From assembly GCA_001899305.1 (NCBI GenBank), contig MKWL01000005.1, positions 37,627 through 101,626 of the forward strand: a stretch of DNA of 64,000 bases, given 5' to 3'. Positions 35,010 through 43,959 of this stretch are shown in pieces. The DNA is from Thiobacillus sp. 0-1251. Lineage in GTDB: Bacteria > Pseudomonadota > Gammaproteobacteria > Burkholderiales > Thiobacillaceae. The translations under genes were made by a program, and so were the position numbers. Position 1 is the first letter of the stretch, and every line of letters begins with the position of its first letter. Under the pieces are notes generated by a model. The model searched no databases. It had not been told where the DNA came from and saw nothing but the letters and a program-made list of their open reading frames with translations.

Positions 35010-36596
35010 ATGACATCCCCTGTAATGCCAGCCGAACATCTACAGAACGAGGAAATGCTGGTCATTCGCGAATCGGCACGCCTGGTGGGAAAAAGCCTGG
35101 AGCCCGGACCGGTGATCCGCGAAATGCTGCATCTGGTCTCGGAGTTTCTCGGGCTCAACCGCGGGCGCGTGGTGTTGCGGCAGCCCGACGGCGACCATGC
35201 GATCCGTTATGCCTACGGCCTGACGGCCACGGAAATCAAACGCGGCGTCTATCACCCGGGGGTCGGCGTCACCGGGCGCGCGCTGCAAAGCGGCGAGCCG
35301 GTGATCGTGCAGGACATCGACAACGATCCGCATTACCTCGCGCGCGCGGTGGACCGTTCACACCTGCCGAACGAAACGGTCAGCTTCATTGCGCTGCCGC
35401 TGCGCAGCGATGGCGAGGTCCTGGGTCTGCTGGGGGTGCACCGCATCCGCGGACGCGCGCGGGCATTGACCGACGATCTGCGCATCCTCGAAATCATCGC
35501 CACGCTGATCACGCAGATCCTCAAACTGAACGATCGCGTGGCGGAACAGACCGCCCGCCTGGAACACGAGAACCGCGAACTCAAATGGGCGCTCGAGCGC
35601 GGCACGCCGCAGCCGGCCACGCTCGGCATCGTCGGCGAATCGCCCGCCCTGCGTCATGCGTTGCGCCAGATCGAACAGGTATCGTCCACCGACGTGACAG
35701 TGCTGCTGCTGGGTGAATCAGGCACCGGCAAGGAGTTGTTCGCCCGCGCACTGCATCTGTCGAGCCCGCGGCGCGACCAGCCTTTCGTCAAGGTGAACTG
35801 CGGCGCGATCCCGGAAAACCTGTTCGAGTCGGAATTGTTCGGCTACGAGAAAGGCGCATTCACCGGCGCGGTCGCGGCGCGCGCCGGCTACTTCGAGCAG
35901 GCGAACGGCGGCATGCTGTTCCTCGACGAAATCGGCGACCTGCCGCTGGCGATGCAGGTGAAGCTCTTGCGCGTGCTGCAGGAGAAATCGTTGCAGCGCG
36001 TCGGCGGCCGCCGCGAAACGCCGATCGACGTACGCATCGTCGCCGCCACCAACCTCGACCTGCAGCAACAGGTGAGCGCGGGCCGTTTCCGTCTCGACCT
36101 GTATTACCGCCTCAACATCATTCCGATCCGCCTGCCCGCACTGCGCGAACGTCCCGAGGACATCCGCCCGCTGGTGCGTCACCAGCTCAACCTCATCAGC
36201 CAGAGCTATCAGCGCAACGTCGGCCTGACGCCGGAGGCAATGGAGACGCTGGCGGGTTACCACTGGCCGGGCAATATCCGGCAATTGCGCAACGTGCTGG
36301 AACGCCTGGTGCTGCTGGCCGAGGGCGCGACGATTCCGGCACAGGAGGTCGAGCGCGTGATCCACAGCGAAGCCACGCCAGAGAACGGCAGATCGTTCGG
36401 CAGCGTCCAGGCGAGCCCGCCTGCGCTTGCCACCGTACGCCCCTATCTCCCTGCGCAGTCGCACGACCGTCAGCAGATCGCGCAGGCGCTGGCGCACGCC
36501 CATGGCAACAAATCGCGCGCGGCCCAGATGCTGGGGCTGACCCTGCGCCAGCTGAACTACCGTCTGCAGCGGCTCGAAGCGACCGAGGCAAGCTGA
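35010..36596 (+). CDS. NifA-like sigma-54-dependent transcriptional activator
   Basis: This 528-residue activator has a GAF domain (about residues 20-170), a AAA+ domain with Walker A GESGTGKE (235-242), the sigma-54 contact loop GAFTGA (282-287), Walker B LFLDE and the arginine-finger region, and a Fis-type helix-turn-helix at the C-terminus ([20 protein letters not shown]). The layout matches NifA/AnfA/VnfA-type activators, but no nitrogenase genes are present. Just downstream lies a strong -24/-12 promoter for the OsmC-ACAD-DUF302-rubredoxin operon, which is the obvious target. The GAF ligand is unknown. Confidence 0.93.
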   Translation: MTSPVMPAEHLQNEEMLVIRESARLVGKSLEPGPVIREMLHLVSEFLGLNRGRVVLRQPDGDHAIRYAYGLTATEIKRGVYHPGVGVTGRALQSGEPVIVQDIDNDPHYLARAVDRSHLPNETVSFIALPLRSDGEVLGLLGVHRIRGRARALTDDLRILEIIATLITQILKLNDRVAEQTARLEHENRELKWALERGTPQPATLGIVGESPALRHALRQIEQVSSTDVTVLLLGESGTGKELFARALHLSSPRRDQPFVKVNCGAIPENLFESELFGYEKGAFTGAVAARAGYFEQANGGMLFLDEIGDLPLAMQVKLLRVLQEKSLQRVGGRRETPIDVRIVAATNLDLQQQVSAGRFRLDLYYRLNIIPIRLPALRERPEDIRPLVRHQLNLISQSYQRNVGLTPEAMETLAGYHWPGNIRQLRNVLERLVLLAEGATIPAQEVERVIHSEATPENGRSFGSVQASPPALATVRPYLPAQSHDRQQIAQALAHAHGNKSRAAQMLGLTLRQLNYRLQRLEATEAS

Positions 36597-36602
36597 CAAT
36601 GG

Positions 36603-36615
36603 TTGACAATTTGTT
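36603..36615. promoter_or_regulatory. TTGACAATTTGTT motif, candidate upstream activating sequence
   Basis: It lies about 78 bases upstream of the -24 element at 36693, a reasonable distance for an enhancer-binding site. It matches the motif at 34984-34996 in 11 of 13 positions, and a partial third copy (TGACAAT) lies just before it at 36594-36600. Confidence 0.4.
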
Positions 36616-36692
36616 AGCGCAGGCAATTGGCGACAGCCGGACGGGAAGGAATATCTGAATAACAAACAATGGCTTGCCACGTTTTTCAGAGC

Positions 36693-36708
36693 TGGCACAG
36701 GAATCGCA
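36693..36708 (+). promoter_or_regulatory. Sigma-54 (-24/-12) promoter
   Basis: TGGCAC-AGGAA-TCGCA matches the sigma-54 consensus TGGCAC-N5-TTGCA at all but one position, with the GG and GC dinucleotides 12 bases apart. It lies 50 bases before the OsmC-like start and directly downstream of a sigma-54 activator gene. Confidence 0.85.
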
Positions 36709-36757
36709 ATACAGGGCATGTCGGTTCCCCGACCCCTCTCAACCAAGGAGTCATGCC

Positions 36758-37300
36758 ATGTCTGAAGTCATTGCCCTGAAAACCCAAACCATCCTCGAGC
36801 CCATTTCCAGCGAAGGCCTCGCCGCGCTGTCCACCAAAGGCAAGGCCAATCCGCAATCGGTCGTCACGCTGAAAGCGAAGACCGTATGCGAAAGCAAGTT
36901 CCGCAATCTCACCTACGTACGCAACCTGCCGGCCCACGTGATCGACGAGCCGCCGCACCTGCTGGGCGACGACACCGCGCCGAATCCGTCCGAAGCCGTG
37001 CTGGCCACGCTGGGTTCCTGCCTGTCGGTCGGCCTGCACGCCAACGCCGTGGCACGCGGCATCACGCTGTCGAAGATCGATCTCGAACTCGAAGGCGACA
37101 TCAACGTGACCGCCGTGTGGGGCGTGGGCGACCTCGATCCGATGAAGAAACTCGGCTTCACCGACGTGCGCGTCAAGGTGCACCTGGAAGGCGATGCCAG
37201 CGAGGCCGAACTGAAGGATCTGGTCGCGCATTCCAACGCTTGGTCGCCGGTGGCCAACACGCTGCGCAATCCGGTGAACGTCAGCGTCGAGCTGGCCTGA
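36758..37300 (+). CDS. OsmC-like protein
   Basis: This 180-residue protein has an OsmC/Ohr fold. Family features are NPSEAVLATLGSCLSVGLHANAVARGI (the conserved cysteine helix, Cys about residue 87) and the C-terminal AHSNAWSPVANTLRNPVNV. Classical OsmC/Ohr peroxidases use two cysteines. Here the C-terminal partner position reads AHSNAWSP, where related proteins often have a cysteine (HxxCPV), so it may not be a thiol peroxidase. The start has AAGGAG and is the first gene behind the sigma-54 promoter. It is followed by the ACAD-like gene after 30 bases. Confidence 0.88.
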   Translation: MSEVIALKTQTILEPISSEGLAALSTKGKANPQSVVTLKAKTVCESKFRNLTYVRNLPAHVIDEPPHLLGDDTAPNPSEAVLATLGSCLSVGLHANAVARGITLSKIDLELEGDINVTAVWGVGDLDPMKKLGFTDVRVKVHLEGDASEAELKDLVAHSNAWSPVANTLRNPVNVSVELA

Positions 37301-37330
37301 GCCGTCCCTTTATCGAATCAGGAGCGCACC

Positions 37331-38500
37331 ATGCCCGCCGTCGCCCTCGCCCCCTCTCTCCCGCTTGAAGCCTGCGAAATCCTGCCGGGCTTGTCCGACC
37401 TCATCGTCGAAGAACTCGCGCCCAAGGTGGTCGACATCGACCTGAAGGGCCTATATCCCGACACCTTTCTGCGCAAGCTCGGCACGCTCGGCGGACTGGG
37501 CGGCCTCACGCCGGCGTCGCACGGCGGCAGCGGGCTCGGCCTGAAACACGCGATCCAGATCATCGAGGAAGCATCCAAGCACTGCGTGTCCACCGGCTTC
37601 CTGCTGTGGGCGCAGTACGCGCTGCAGTGGTACGTGCTGAACGGCACCAACCCCGCGCTCGCAGCCGACATGCTGCCGAAGATGGCACGCGGCGAGGTGC
37701 TGGGCGGCACCGCACAGTCGAACACCATGAAATCCTGCGTGGGTATCGAGGAAACCCGTCTCAAGGCGCAGCGCGTCGAGGGCGGCTACCGCGTCAACGG
37801 CGTGCTGCCCTGGGTGTCGAATATCGGGCCCGAGCATCATTTCCACATGGGCGCCTCGCTGCCCGACGCGCCAGGGCTGGTGATCGGCCTGCTGCACGGC
37901 AGCACACCCGGCCTCACGCTGGCGCAGAACGCGCACTTCATCGGCATGGAAGGCACCAACACCTTCGCCTGCCAGTTCCGCGACGTGTTCCTGCCCGACG
38001 CGCAGGTGGTCTGCCACCCGCACGAATTCGACGCTTTCCGCGACCGCACCAAATCGGCCTTCATCCTATTGCAGATGGGCATGGGCCTCGGCCTCGTCGA
38101 TGCCTGCGTGGGCATGATGCAACGGGCCGACAAGCAGTTCGGCCACGTCAACCGCTTCCTCGACGTCCAGGCCGACGCCCTGCAAGCCGAGCTCGACGCC
38201 GCGCGTGCCGCGACCTACGACCTGGCCGACCGCATCGACCGCGACGGCAGCGCGCCGCACGTGAAGGAAACGCTGCAACTGCGGCTGGCCGGCAGCGAAT
38301 TGAGCCTGAAGGCCGCCAACGCGGCGATGCTGCATCTGGGCGCCAAGGGCTATTTGTCGAATAATGCGGCACAGCGCAGATTGCGCGAGGCCTACTTCAT
38401 CGCCATCGTCACCCCGGCGATCAAGCACCTGCGCAAGGAGCTGCATGAGTTCGACAGCCACGCCTGCGCACTGGCGCAGGATGAAAGAGAGGTCGCATGA
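37331..38500 (+). CDS. Acyl-CoA dehydrogenase-like flavoprotein
   Basis: This 389-residue protein has the three-part acyl-CoA dehydrogenase fold: an N-terminal helical domain ([21 protein letters not shown]), a middle beta-domain ([20 protein letters not shown] and [10 protein letters not shown]), and a C-terminal helical domain ([15 protein letters not shown]). The usual catalytic YEGT segment near the C-terminus is missing; the region reads [15 protein letters not shown]. It may therefore be an oxidase or monooxygenase relative (such as the DszC/SfnB groups) or a non-catalytic member, rather than a fatty-acid dehydrogenase. It overlaps the DUF302 gene by four bases. Confidence 0.85.
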   Translation: MPAVALAPSLPLEACEILPGLSDLIVEELAPKVVDIDLKGLYPDTFLRKLGTLGGLGGLTPASHGGSGLGLKHAIQIIEEASKHCVSTGFLLWAQYALQWYVLNGTNPALAADMLPKMARGEVLGGTAQSNTMKSCVGIEETRLKAQRVEGGYRVNGVLPWVSNIGPEHHFHMGASLPDAPGLVIGLLHGSTPGLTLAQNAHFIGMEGTNTFACQFRDVFLPDAQVVCHPHEFDAFRDRTKSAFILLQMGMGLGLVDACVGMMQRADKQFGHVNRFLDVQADALQAELDAARAATYDLADRIDRDGSAPHVKETLQLRLAGSELSLKAANAAMLHLGAKGYLSNNAAQRRLREAYFIAIVTPAIKHLRKELHEFDSHACALAQDEREVA

Positions 38501-38886
38501 TCCGTTTTGCCGTATCGCTATCCGTGGACGAAGCCGCAGAGAAACTGATCGCCGCCATCGCCGCCTATCCGATGGGCCTGGTCGCCCACGCCAACGGCCA
38601 GGCCAATTGCGCAAAAAAGGGGATCGAGGTGCCGGCCGACCAGATCCTCGAGGTGTTTCGCCCCGACTATGCCGCCAAGGTCTGGGCGGCGGAAAAGACG
38701 GCGGGCATCGATATCCCGCTGCGCATCCACCTGTACGAGGCCGGCGGCCACACCTGGGTCGCGTACCGCCCAGCCATCGACGTCTTCAAACCCTATGTCA
38801 ACCCGCAGCTCGATGTGCTGGGCGGCGAGCTCGACGCCATCTTCAATCAACTGCTGGCCACGCTCGATCCGTGGAAATTGCCATGA
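38497..38886 (+). CDS. DUF302 family protein
   Basis: This 129-residue protein has no signal peptide and consists of a single DUF302-like domain, with [12 protein letters not shown]-like ([20 protein letters not shown]) and [18 protein letters not shown] segments. It is cytoplasmic, unlike the exported DUF302 protein at 15466. Its start overlaps the ACAD-like stop (ATGA) and its stop overlaps the rubredoxin start (ATGA), so the three are tightly coupled. The biochemical role of DUF302 is unknown; here it is linked to a flavoprotein and a rubredoxin. Confidence 0.88.
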   Translation: MIRFAVSLSVDEAAEKLIAAIAAYPMGLVAHANGQANCAKKGIEVPADQILEVFRPDYAAKVWAAEKTAGIDIPLRIHLYEAGGHTWVAYRPAIDVFKPYVNPQLDVLGGELDAIFNQLLATLDPWKLP

Positions 38887-39095
38887 TGAATCTCTCCGCT
38901 GCGGCCTCCGCCCCCGAATCCGTCCCCGCCTTCCGCAAATGGACCTGCGCCGTCTGCGACTATGTCTATGACGAGGCGCTCGGCGACCCCGACCACGGCC
39001 TGGCACCGGGCACCCGCTACGAAGCCATCCCCGACGACTGGAGTTGCCCCGACTGCGGCGTGACCAAGGCGGATTTCTACTGCTTCGACGACTGA
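38883..39095 (+). CDS. Rubredoxin with N-terminal extension
   Basis: This 70-residue rubredoxin has Cys pairs in [14 protein letters not shown] and [13 protein letters not shown]. The first pair reads CAVCD instead of the usual CxxCG, and about 18 extra residues precede the domain. It is the last gene of the sigma-54-controlled operon and its start overlaps the DUF302 stop, which argues that it is the electron donor or acceptor of the ACAD-like flavoprotein. It differs clearly from the 60-residue rubredoxin at 5897. Confidence 0.93.
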   Translation: MMNLSAAASAPESVPAFRKWTCAVCDYVYDEALGDPDHGLAPGTRYEAIPDDWSCPDCGVTKADFYCFDD

Positions 39096-39106
39096 TGCGT
39101 GATGCA

Positions 39107-39492
39107 CAAACCACCCAGTCCGCACCGGCCTGGTTTTGACTTTCCTCCCCCCACAGCCCCGCCGAAGATCAAGTGTGTCGGGTGGACCAGCGGCAAAGGT
39201 GTTTGAGCCCTAAAGGACTCCGATCCACTACGCGCTGAAGCACGTGTGGAGTCGTATGCCCCGCCCACAAAAAACAAATTAAAAACAGCAAGGCGGGGCG
39301 AGTTCTTTGCCGCCCACTCGACGTGCTTGATCTTCGGGAATTCGGGGATGTCGGGGTCGCCTTTCTTTGGTTACTTTCTTTGGCGAGACAAAGAAAGTAA
39401 CTAGCTGCCGGGCTCCCCCCGGCCAACGGTCAGGTGTCCTGCGAAATCCCTCACTACTATTGACAGCCCTTCGACAGGCTCAGGGCGAACGG
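39107..39492 (-). repeat. Third copy of the 336-bp arm repeat, with a nested palindromic insertion
   Basis: This copy has the same orientation as the right arm at 25877-26212: inner-type end CAAACCACCCAGTC, long imperfect hairpin, hairpin 39370-39401, and the final GCCCTTCGACAGGCTCAGGG string. It is about 50 bases longer because a smaller palindrome (39213-39259) lies in its loop. No gene and no partner arm are nearby. It fills most of the 528-base gap between the rubredoxin and esterase genes; the rest (39493-39623) shows nothing recognisable. Confidence 0.85.
39213..39259. repeat. Small palindromic repeat nested in the arm repeat
   Basis: Ends AAGGACTCCGATCCACTA and TGTGGAGTCGTATGC are shared with the element at 59342-59406. 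The centre (CGCGCTGAAGCACG) is different but still self-complementary. A stem-loop with conserved arms and a changed loop stem is typical of REP-like repeats. Confidence 0.7.
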
Positions 39493-39623
39493 GCAAGGGC
39501 CAGTGCTTTTTGCAAGCGTCCACTCAATGCGAGCGACTGGATTGTTTCTCTGCTAAGCGACTCGCAATGACGGCACCCCGTCCTCAATTTCGGGAATCCC
39601 CGCCGCCCCGGTAAAATCCGGGG

Positions 39624-40181
39624 ATGATTGTCTATCTCCACGGCTTCAACTCCTCTCCCGCATCCGGCAAGGCCCGGCAGCTGGGCGAGCACATGGCGCG
39701 TATCGGGCGGCAGGCGGATTACTATTGTCCGGCGCTCGCCAACAGCCCGCGTGCGGCCATTGCCCAGGTCGAAGCCGAACTGGCGCGACGCCACCCTGAA
39801 TCCGTCACCTTGGTCGGCAGTTCACTGGGCGGCTTCTATGCCACCCACCTGGCCGAGCGGCACGGCTGGAAAGCGGTGCTGGTGAATCCCGCCGTGCATG
39901 CGCACACGCTGCTGCGCGCCGCACTCGGTCCACAGACCAACTGGCACAGCGGCGAAAAATGGGAACTAACCGAGGCGCACCTGGCCGAACTCGCGGCACT
40001 CGACGTCCCCACCATCTCGCAGCCCGAACGCTACCTGTTGCTGGTGCAGACCGGCGACGAGGTGCTCGACTACCGCGACGCGGTCGCCTACTACGCCGGC
40101 GCCACGCAAATCGTCGAAGACGGCGGCGACCACGGCTTTGCCGGGTTCGAGCACCACTTCCAAACCATTCTGGATTTCTGA
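39624..40181 (+). CDS. yqiA: YqiA/YcfP family alpha/beta-hydrolase (esterase)
   Basis: This 185-residue small alpha/beta-hydrolase begins IVYLHGFNSSPASGKA, has the nucleophile elbow GSSLGG (Ser67), and ends with the Asp (QTGDEVLDY) and His (GGDHGFAGFEHH) regions of the triad. It matches YqiA-type esterases in length and motifs. E. coli YqiA hydrolyses short acyl esters; the physiological substrate is unknown. It is followed after six bases by the exoribonuclease gene. Confidence 0.9.
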   Translation: MIVYLHGFNSSPASGKARQLGEHMARIGRQADYYCPALANSPRAAIAQVEAELARRHPESVTLVGSSLGGFYATHLAERHGWKAVLVNPAVHAHTLLRAALGPQTNWHSGEKWELTEAHLAELAALDVPTISQPERYLLLVQTGDEVLDYRDAVAYYAGATQIVEDGGDHGFAGFEHHFQTILDF

Positions 40182-40187
40182 TTTTCC

Positions 40188-42056
40188 ATGCATCTCATCT
40201 TTGAAGAGGACGGCCATTTCAAGGCCGGCTCCATCCTGTCCGAAACCGACGCCACAGCACAGGTGGAGGCGGCCTCGGGCAAGCGCAGCAAGATCAAGAC
40301 GGCCAATATCCTGCTGCGCTTCGCGGCGCCGGCGCCGGCCGAGGTGATGGCCGAAGCCGAGACGCTGACGGCCGAACTCGACGCCGATTTCCTGTGGGAA
40401 GCGGCAGGCACCGAGGAATTCGGTTTCGAGCAGCTGGCGCAGGAATACTACGGCCACGCGCCGAGGCCGGCGGAGTCGGTGGCGCTGCTGCTGAAGCTGC
40501 ACACCTCGCCGATCTATTTTCATAAAAAGGGCAAGGGACGCTACCGCCCGGCGCCGGTCGAAACGCTGGCAGCGGCCAAGGCTGGCCTGGAGAAGAAACG
40601 CCTCGCGGCGGAACGGCAGGCGCACCTGGCCGCCGAACTCGCGGCCTTCCGCCTGCCACCCGAATATACGTCGCTGATCCCGCGCATTCTCATCGCGCCG
40701 GACAAGAACACGCTGGAATACAAGGCGCTGGAAGACGCGGCAACGGCTACCGGACTGTCCCAATTGCGGCTCATCGAGCGCTGCGGCGCGATCCCGTCGA
40801 CGCTCGATTTCCATATCGCGACTTTCCTTCTGGAATATTTCCCGCGCGGCACCGGCTTTGCCGACGTCACTGAACCCATCGATCCGCCCGAACTGCCGAA
40901 GAGCACGGTACGCGCGTTCTCGATGGACGACGAGGCGACCACCGAGATCGACGATGCGCTGTCGGTCGAATGGCGCGGCGATGGAAGCGTCCGCGTCGGC
41001 ATCCACATCGCGGCGCCGGCACTCGGCATCGCACCCGGCTCGGAATTCGACAAGGTCGCGCGCGAGCGGCTCTCCACCGTGTACTACCCCGGCAACAAGA
41101 TCACCATGCTGCCCGAGGCGCTGATCCATCACTACACGCTGGGCGAGACTCACGATTGTCCGGCGCTGTCGCTGTATGTCGACGTGGCGCCCGATCTACG
41201 CGTGCTCGGCACCGAGACCCGGCTGGAAATGGTGCACATCGCCGACAACCTGCGCCACGAAACGCTGGAGGTGCAGTTCAATGACGCGACCCTGCGCAAT
41301 CCCGACGTCCCCGACTATCCTTATCGCCGCGAACTCGAATGGCTGCGCGACTTCGCTGCCGTACTCGAAGCGGGGCGGGGCAAAGCCGACAATGTGGATC
41401 GCGTCGACTACAACTTCAAGCTCGACGGCGAGCACATCAGCATCGTCCCGCGCAAGCGCGGCAGCCCGATCGACAAGGTGGTCTCCGAGCTGATGATCTT
41501 CGCCAATGCGCACTGGGGCGGCTGGCTGGCTGAAAAGCGCGTACCCGGCATCTACCGTGCCCAGGCCAACGGCAAGACACGCATGACGACGTCCCCCGAC
41601 CCCCACGTGGGCCTCGGCGTCGACCAGTATGCGTGGTCGTCCTCGCCGCTGCGGCGCTACGTCGATCTGGTCAACCAGCGACAGCTGATCAGCATCGTGC
41701 AAGGAGCCGATCCGGTGTACCCCCCGCGGAGCGAGCAATTGTTCTCGACCGTACGCGACTTCGAGCTGGCTTACGACGCCTACAATGAATTCCAGCGGCG
41801 GCTCGAACGCTACTGGATGCTACGCTGGCTGATCCAGGAAAACGTCCATGAAGTTACCGCCAGCGTGATCCGCGAAGACCTGGTTCGCTTCGACAACTTG
41901 CCGATGGTGACGCGTGCGCCCTCGGTGATGGGCATCGCGCCGGGATCGAAAGTGCGGCTGGCCATTTCCAGCATCGATTTGCTGGACATCGGTTTTCATG
42001 CCGAGTATCTGGAGACGGTCGCCCTGCCGCCTGACAGCGCCGCCGTCGTTCCGTAG
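40188..42056 (+). CDS. RNB-domain 3'-5' exoribonuclease (RNase II/R family)
   Basis: This 622-residue protein has a central RNB catalytic domain. The metal-binding acidic cluster is visible in FSMDDEATTEIDDALSVEW (around residues 245-263), with the later motifs NKITMLPEALIHHY and YAWSSSPLRRYVDLVNQRQL. The N-terminal ~230 residues are unlike standard cold-shock domains of RNase R, and a recognisable C-terminal S1 domain is short or absent, so I do not assign rnb or rnr. This type is common in betaproteobacteria. Confidence 0.9.
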   Translation: MHLIFEEDGHFKAGSILSETDATAQVEAASGKRSKIKTANILLRFAAPAPAEVMAEAETLTAELDADFLWEAAGTEEFGFEQLAQEYYGHAPRPAESVALLLKLHTSPIYFHKKGKGRYRPAPVETLAAAKAGLEKKRLAAERQAHLAAELAAFRLPPEYTSLIPRILIAPDKNTLEYKALEDAATATGLSQLRLIERCGAIPSTLDFHIATFLLEYFPRGTGFADVTEPIDPPELPKSTVRAFSMDDEATTEIDDALSVEWRGDGSVRVGIHIAAPALGIAPGSEFDKVARERLSTVYYPGNKITMLPEALIHHYTLGETHDCPALSLYVDVAPDLRVLGTETRLEMVHIADNLRHETLEVQFNDATLRNPDVPDYPYRRELEWLRDFAAVLEAGRGKADNVDRVDYNFKLDGEHISIVPRKRGSPIDKVVSELMIFANAHWGGWLAEKRVPGIYRAQANGKTRMTTSPDPHVGLGVDQYAWSSSPLRRYVDLVNQRQLISIVQGADPVYPPRSEQLFSTVRDFELAYDAYNEFQRRLERYWMLRWLIQENVHEVTASVIREDLVRFDNLPMVTRAPSVMGIAPGSKVRLAISSIDLLDIGFHAEYLETVALPPDSAAVVP

Positions 42057-42085
42057 AATCCAGCTTGTCCGATCATATCGAGTCC

Positions 42086-42985
42086 ATGGTGTCTTCTGCT
42101 CCTGCCCCGTCTCCCGCTCTCGCCGCGCCCTCCAAACAGGGCACGCGCATGGCGCTGGCCCTGCTGGCGTCGGCGGCGGTGCATGGCATGGTGCTCTCGA
42201 CCCAGTTCGTGCATGTCAATCCGCACTTGTTCGAGGATCCCAATCTGCCGATGGAGGTGGTGCTGGTCAACGCCAAAAGCGTGGACTCCCCGCTCAATCC
42301 CGACGCACTGGCACAGGCGAACCTGGCAGGCGGCGGCAACACGGATGAAGACCGCCGGCTGAAAAGCCCGCTTCCCGCCAGCGCCAGAACCCAGACCGGG
42401 ACCGAGGAAGCCGCCTTGCAGGCAAAGGTGGCCTCCCTCGAACAGCAGGCCAAAACCCTGTTGAGCCAACTGAAGCCCGACGCTCAACTGCACACCCCGC
42501 CGCCGGTGGAAACCCCCGCTCCCGTCCAGCCCACTGTCGACGCCAGCCAACTCAACGAACAGGCACGCGAAATGGCGCAACTGCAGGCGCGCATCTCGCA
42601 GCAATGGGATGAATACCAGAAACGTCCCAAGCGCGCCTTCGTCGGGGCCAACACGCGCGAATACGACTTCGCACGCTACGTCGAGGACTGGGTCACCAAG
42701 GTCGAGCGCATCGGCAACGTCAACTATCCCGAGGCTGCGCGCCGCCAGGGCATTTACGGCAGTCTGAGGCTGACCGTATCGATCTATGCCAACGGCCGCA
42801 TCGAGAAAGTCGACATCGATCGTTCGTCCGGTTCCAAGATCCTCGATACCGCCGCCACCAAGATCGTCGAGCTCGCCGCCCCCTACGCGCCCTTTCCCGA
42901 CGAGATGCGGAAAAAGGTCGACATCCTGTCGATCACCCGCACCTGGACCTTCACGCGCTCCGATCAGCTCGTCGGGACTGACTGA
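42086..42985 (+). CDS. TonB-like energy-transducing protein
   Basis: This protein of about 299 residues has one N-terminal membrane segment (RMALALLASAAVHGMVLSTQ), a coiled-coil and Pro-rich periplasmic spacer, and a C-terminal TonB-type domain with RIGNVNYPEAARRQGIYGSL and a basic-acidic end. It would couple the proton gradient to outer-membrane receptors, but no ExbBD or receptor is encoded nearby. A TTG at 42065 would add seven residues. It follows the exoribonuclease gene closely and may be co-transcribed with it. Confidence 0.85.
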   Translation: MVSSAPAPSPALAAPSKQGTRMALALLASAAVHGMVLSTQFVHVNPHLFEDPNLPMEVVLVNAKSVDSPLNPDALAQANLAGGGNTDEDRRLKSPLPASARTQTGTEEAALQAKVASLEQQAKTLLSQLKPDAQLHTPPPVETPAPVQPTVDASQLNEQAREMAQLQARISQQWDEYQKRPKRAFVGANTREYDFARYVEDWVTKVERIGNVNYPEAARRQGIYGSLRLTVSIYANGRIEKVDIDRSSGSKILDTAATKIVELAAPYAPFPDEMRKKVDILSITRTWTFTRSDQLVGTD

Positions 42986-43091
42986 ATTCCGTCATTGCCA
43001 CCATGCGCAGGGCCGGGCACCACGCCGAGACCGTCTTGCCCATCCACAAAAATAACTTATTAATCAGTACCTTAAGGATATCCGCCTCCCG

Positions 43092-43107
43092 AGGCATGCA
43101 TGTTGCT
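43092..43107 (+). promoter_or_regulatory. Sigma-54-like promoter upstream of the PEP-CTERM gene
   Basis: AGGCATGCATGTTGCT matches TGGCACG-N4-TTGCW with GG and GC exactly 12 bases apart. It lies 62 bases before the start codon. PEP-CTERM genes in other bacteria are often controlled by the PrsK/PrsR system with sigma-54, which supports the call. Confidence 0.6.
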
Positions 43108-43169
43108 GTATTCAGGCAAAGCCGGCGGCAGGGCCCATCCCCTGTCCGCGCCGAATGACAGGAGCAGAC

Positions 43170-43865
43170 ATGACGCTATTCAATCGATTTGCCGCCATCC
43201 TGGGTATTGCCCTGGTTTCCGCCCAGGCGCACGCCGTAGACGTTTCCTTCACCTCGGGCGCCGGACTCGCCCAAAGCTATGGGAACACCTACACCACCAC
43301 GGTGGATGGCCTGACGATCTCGGCCAGCGCCTGGTCGAGCACGGCACGCGCCAACCAGTTCGAACAGGCTGCCCTGACGCTCACGCCGGGCTTCGGCCTG
43401 GGCGTATGCAGCAGCCAGGAAAAGGCCAATTGCACGGCCAAGAACTTTGCCGACGCGCTGGGCAACAAGGGCGCCGATGATCTGATCCTGTTCAGTTTCT
43501 CCGGCACGGTCAATCTGCAGTCCCTGTCCATGATCCAGTTCGGCGGCGATTCCGACCTCAGCATCTGGGCCGGCGCCGGCGCTTTCAGTCCGGCCGGGCT
43601 GAAGGCCAGCCTGATTGGCACGGCGACCTTGTATGACAACACCAGCAATGTGAACACCGTCAAAACCGTCAGCCTCGCCGGTTTCACCGGAAGCTACGAC
43701 TGGATTGCGGTGGCCGCCCGGATCGGCCAGAACAACGACTTTGCCAAGCTGCAATCCCTGACGATCAATCCCGTGGCCCAGCCGGTACCGGATGCCGCCA
43801 CCTGGATGACGATGCTGGCCGGTCTGGGGCTGGTCGGCTTTCGCGTGAGCAGGCGCCAAGCCTGA
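43170..43865 (+). CDS. PEP-CTERM sorting-domain protein
   Basis: This 231-residue secreted protein has a signal peptide (MTLFNRFAAILGIALVSA, cleavage after AHA) and a C-terminal sorting region. The tail begins VPDAATWMTMLAGLGLVGF and ends in a basic cluster (RVSRRQA), the VPxPxxW-hydrophobic-basic layout recognised by exosortase/archaeosortase-type enzymes. The body is a beta-rich domain with two pairs of conserved-looking cysteines (VCSSQEKANC). PEP-CTERM proteins are exported to the surface or extracellular matrix in exopolysaccharide-producing Gram-negatives. No exosortase gene is in the window. The gene has its own terminator and sigma-54-like promoter. Confidence 0.88.
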   Translation: MTLFNRFAAILGIALVSAQAHAVDVSFTSGAGLAQSYGNTYTTTVDGLTISASAWSSTARANQFEQAALTLTPGFGLGVCSSQEKANCTAKNFADALGNKGADDLILFSFSGTVNLQSLSMIQFGGDSDLSIWAGAGAFSPAGLKASLIGTATLYDNTSNVNTVKTVSLAGFTGSYDWIAVAARIGQNNDFAKLQSLTINPVAQPVPDAATWMTMLAGLGLVGFRVSRRQA

Positions 43866-43887
43866 ACCCCAGGTCGCAATCGACAAC

Positions 43888-43911
43888 AACCCGCCTCCAG
43901 GCGGGTTTTTT
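43888..43911 (+). terminator. Rho-independent terminator after the PEP-CTERM gene
   Basis: A 9-bp stem AACCCGCCT (43888-43896) / AGGCGGGTT (43899-43907) with a two-base loop is followed by a run of Ts. It begins 23 bases after the stop codon. Confidence 0.85.
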
Positions 43912-43959
43912 CATGCCGTCCAGGTGCGCCTCGCCAGCCGGCCGGGGATATTTGATATC

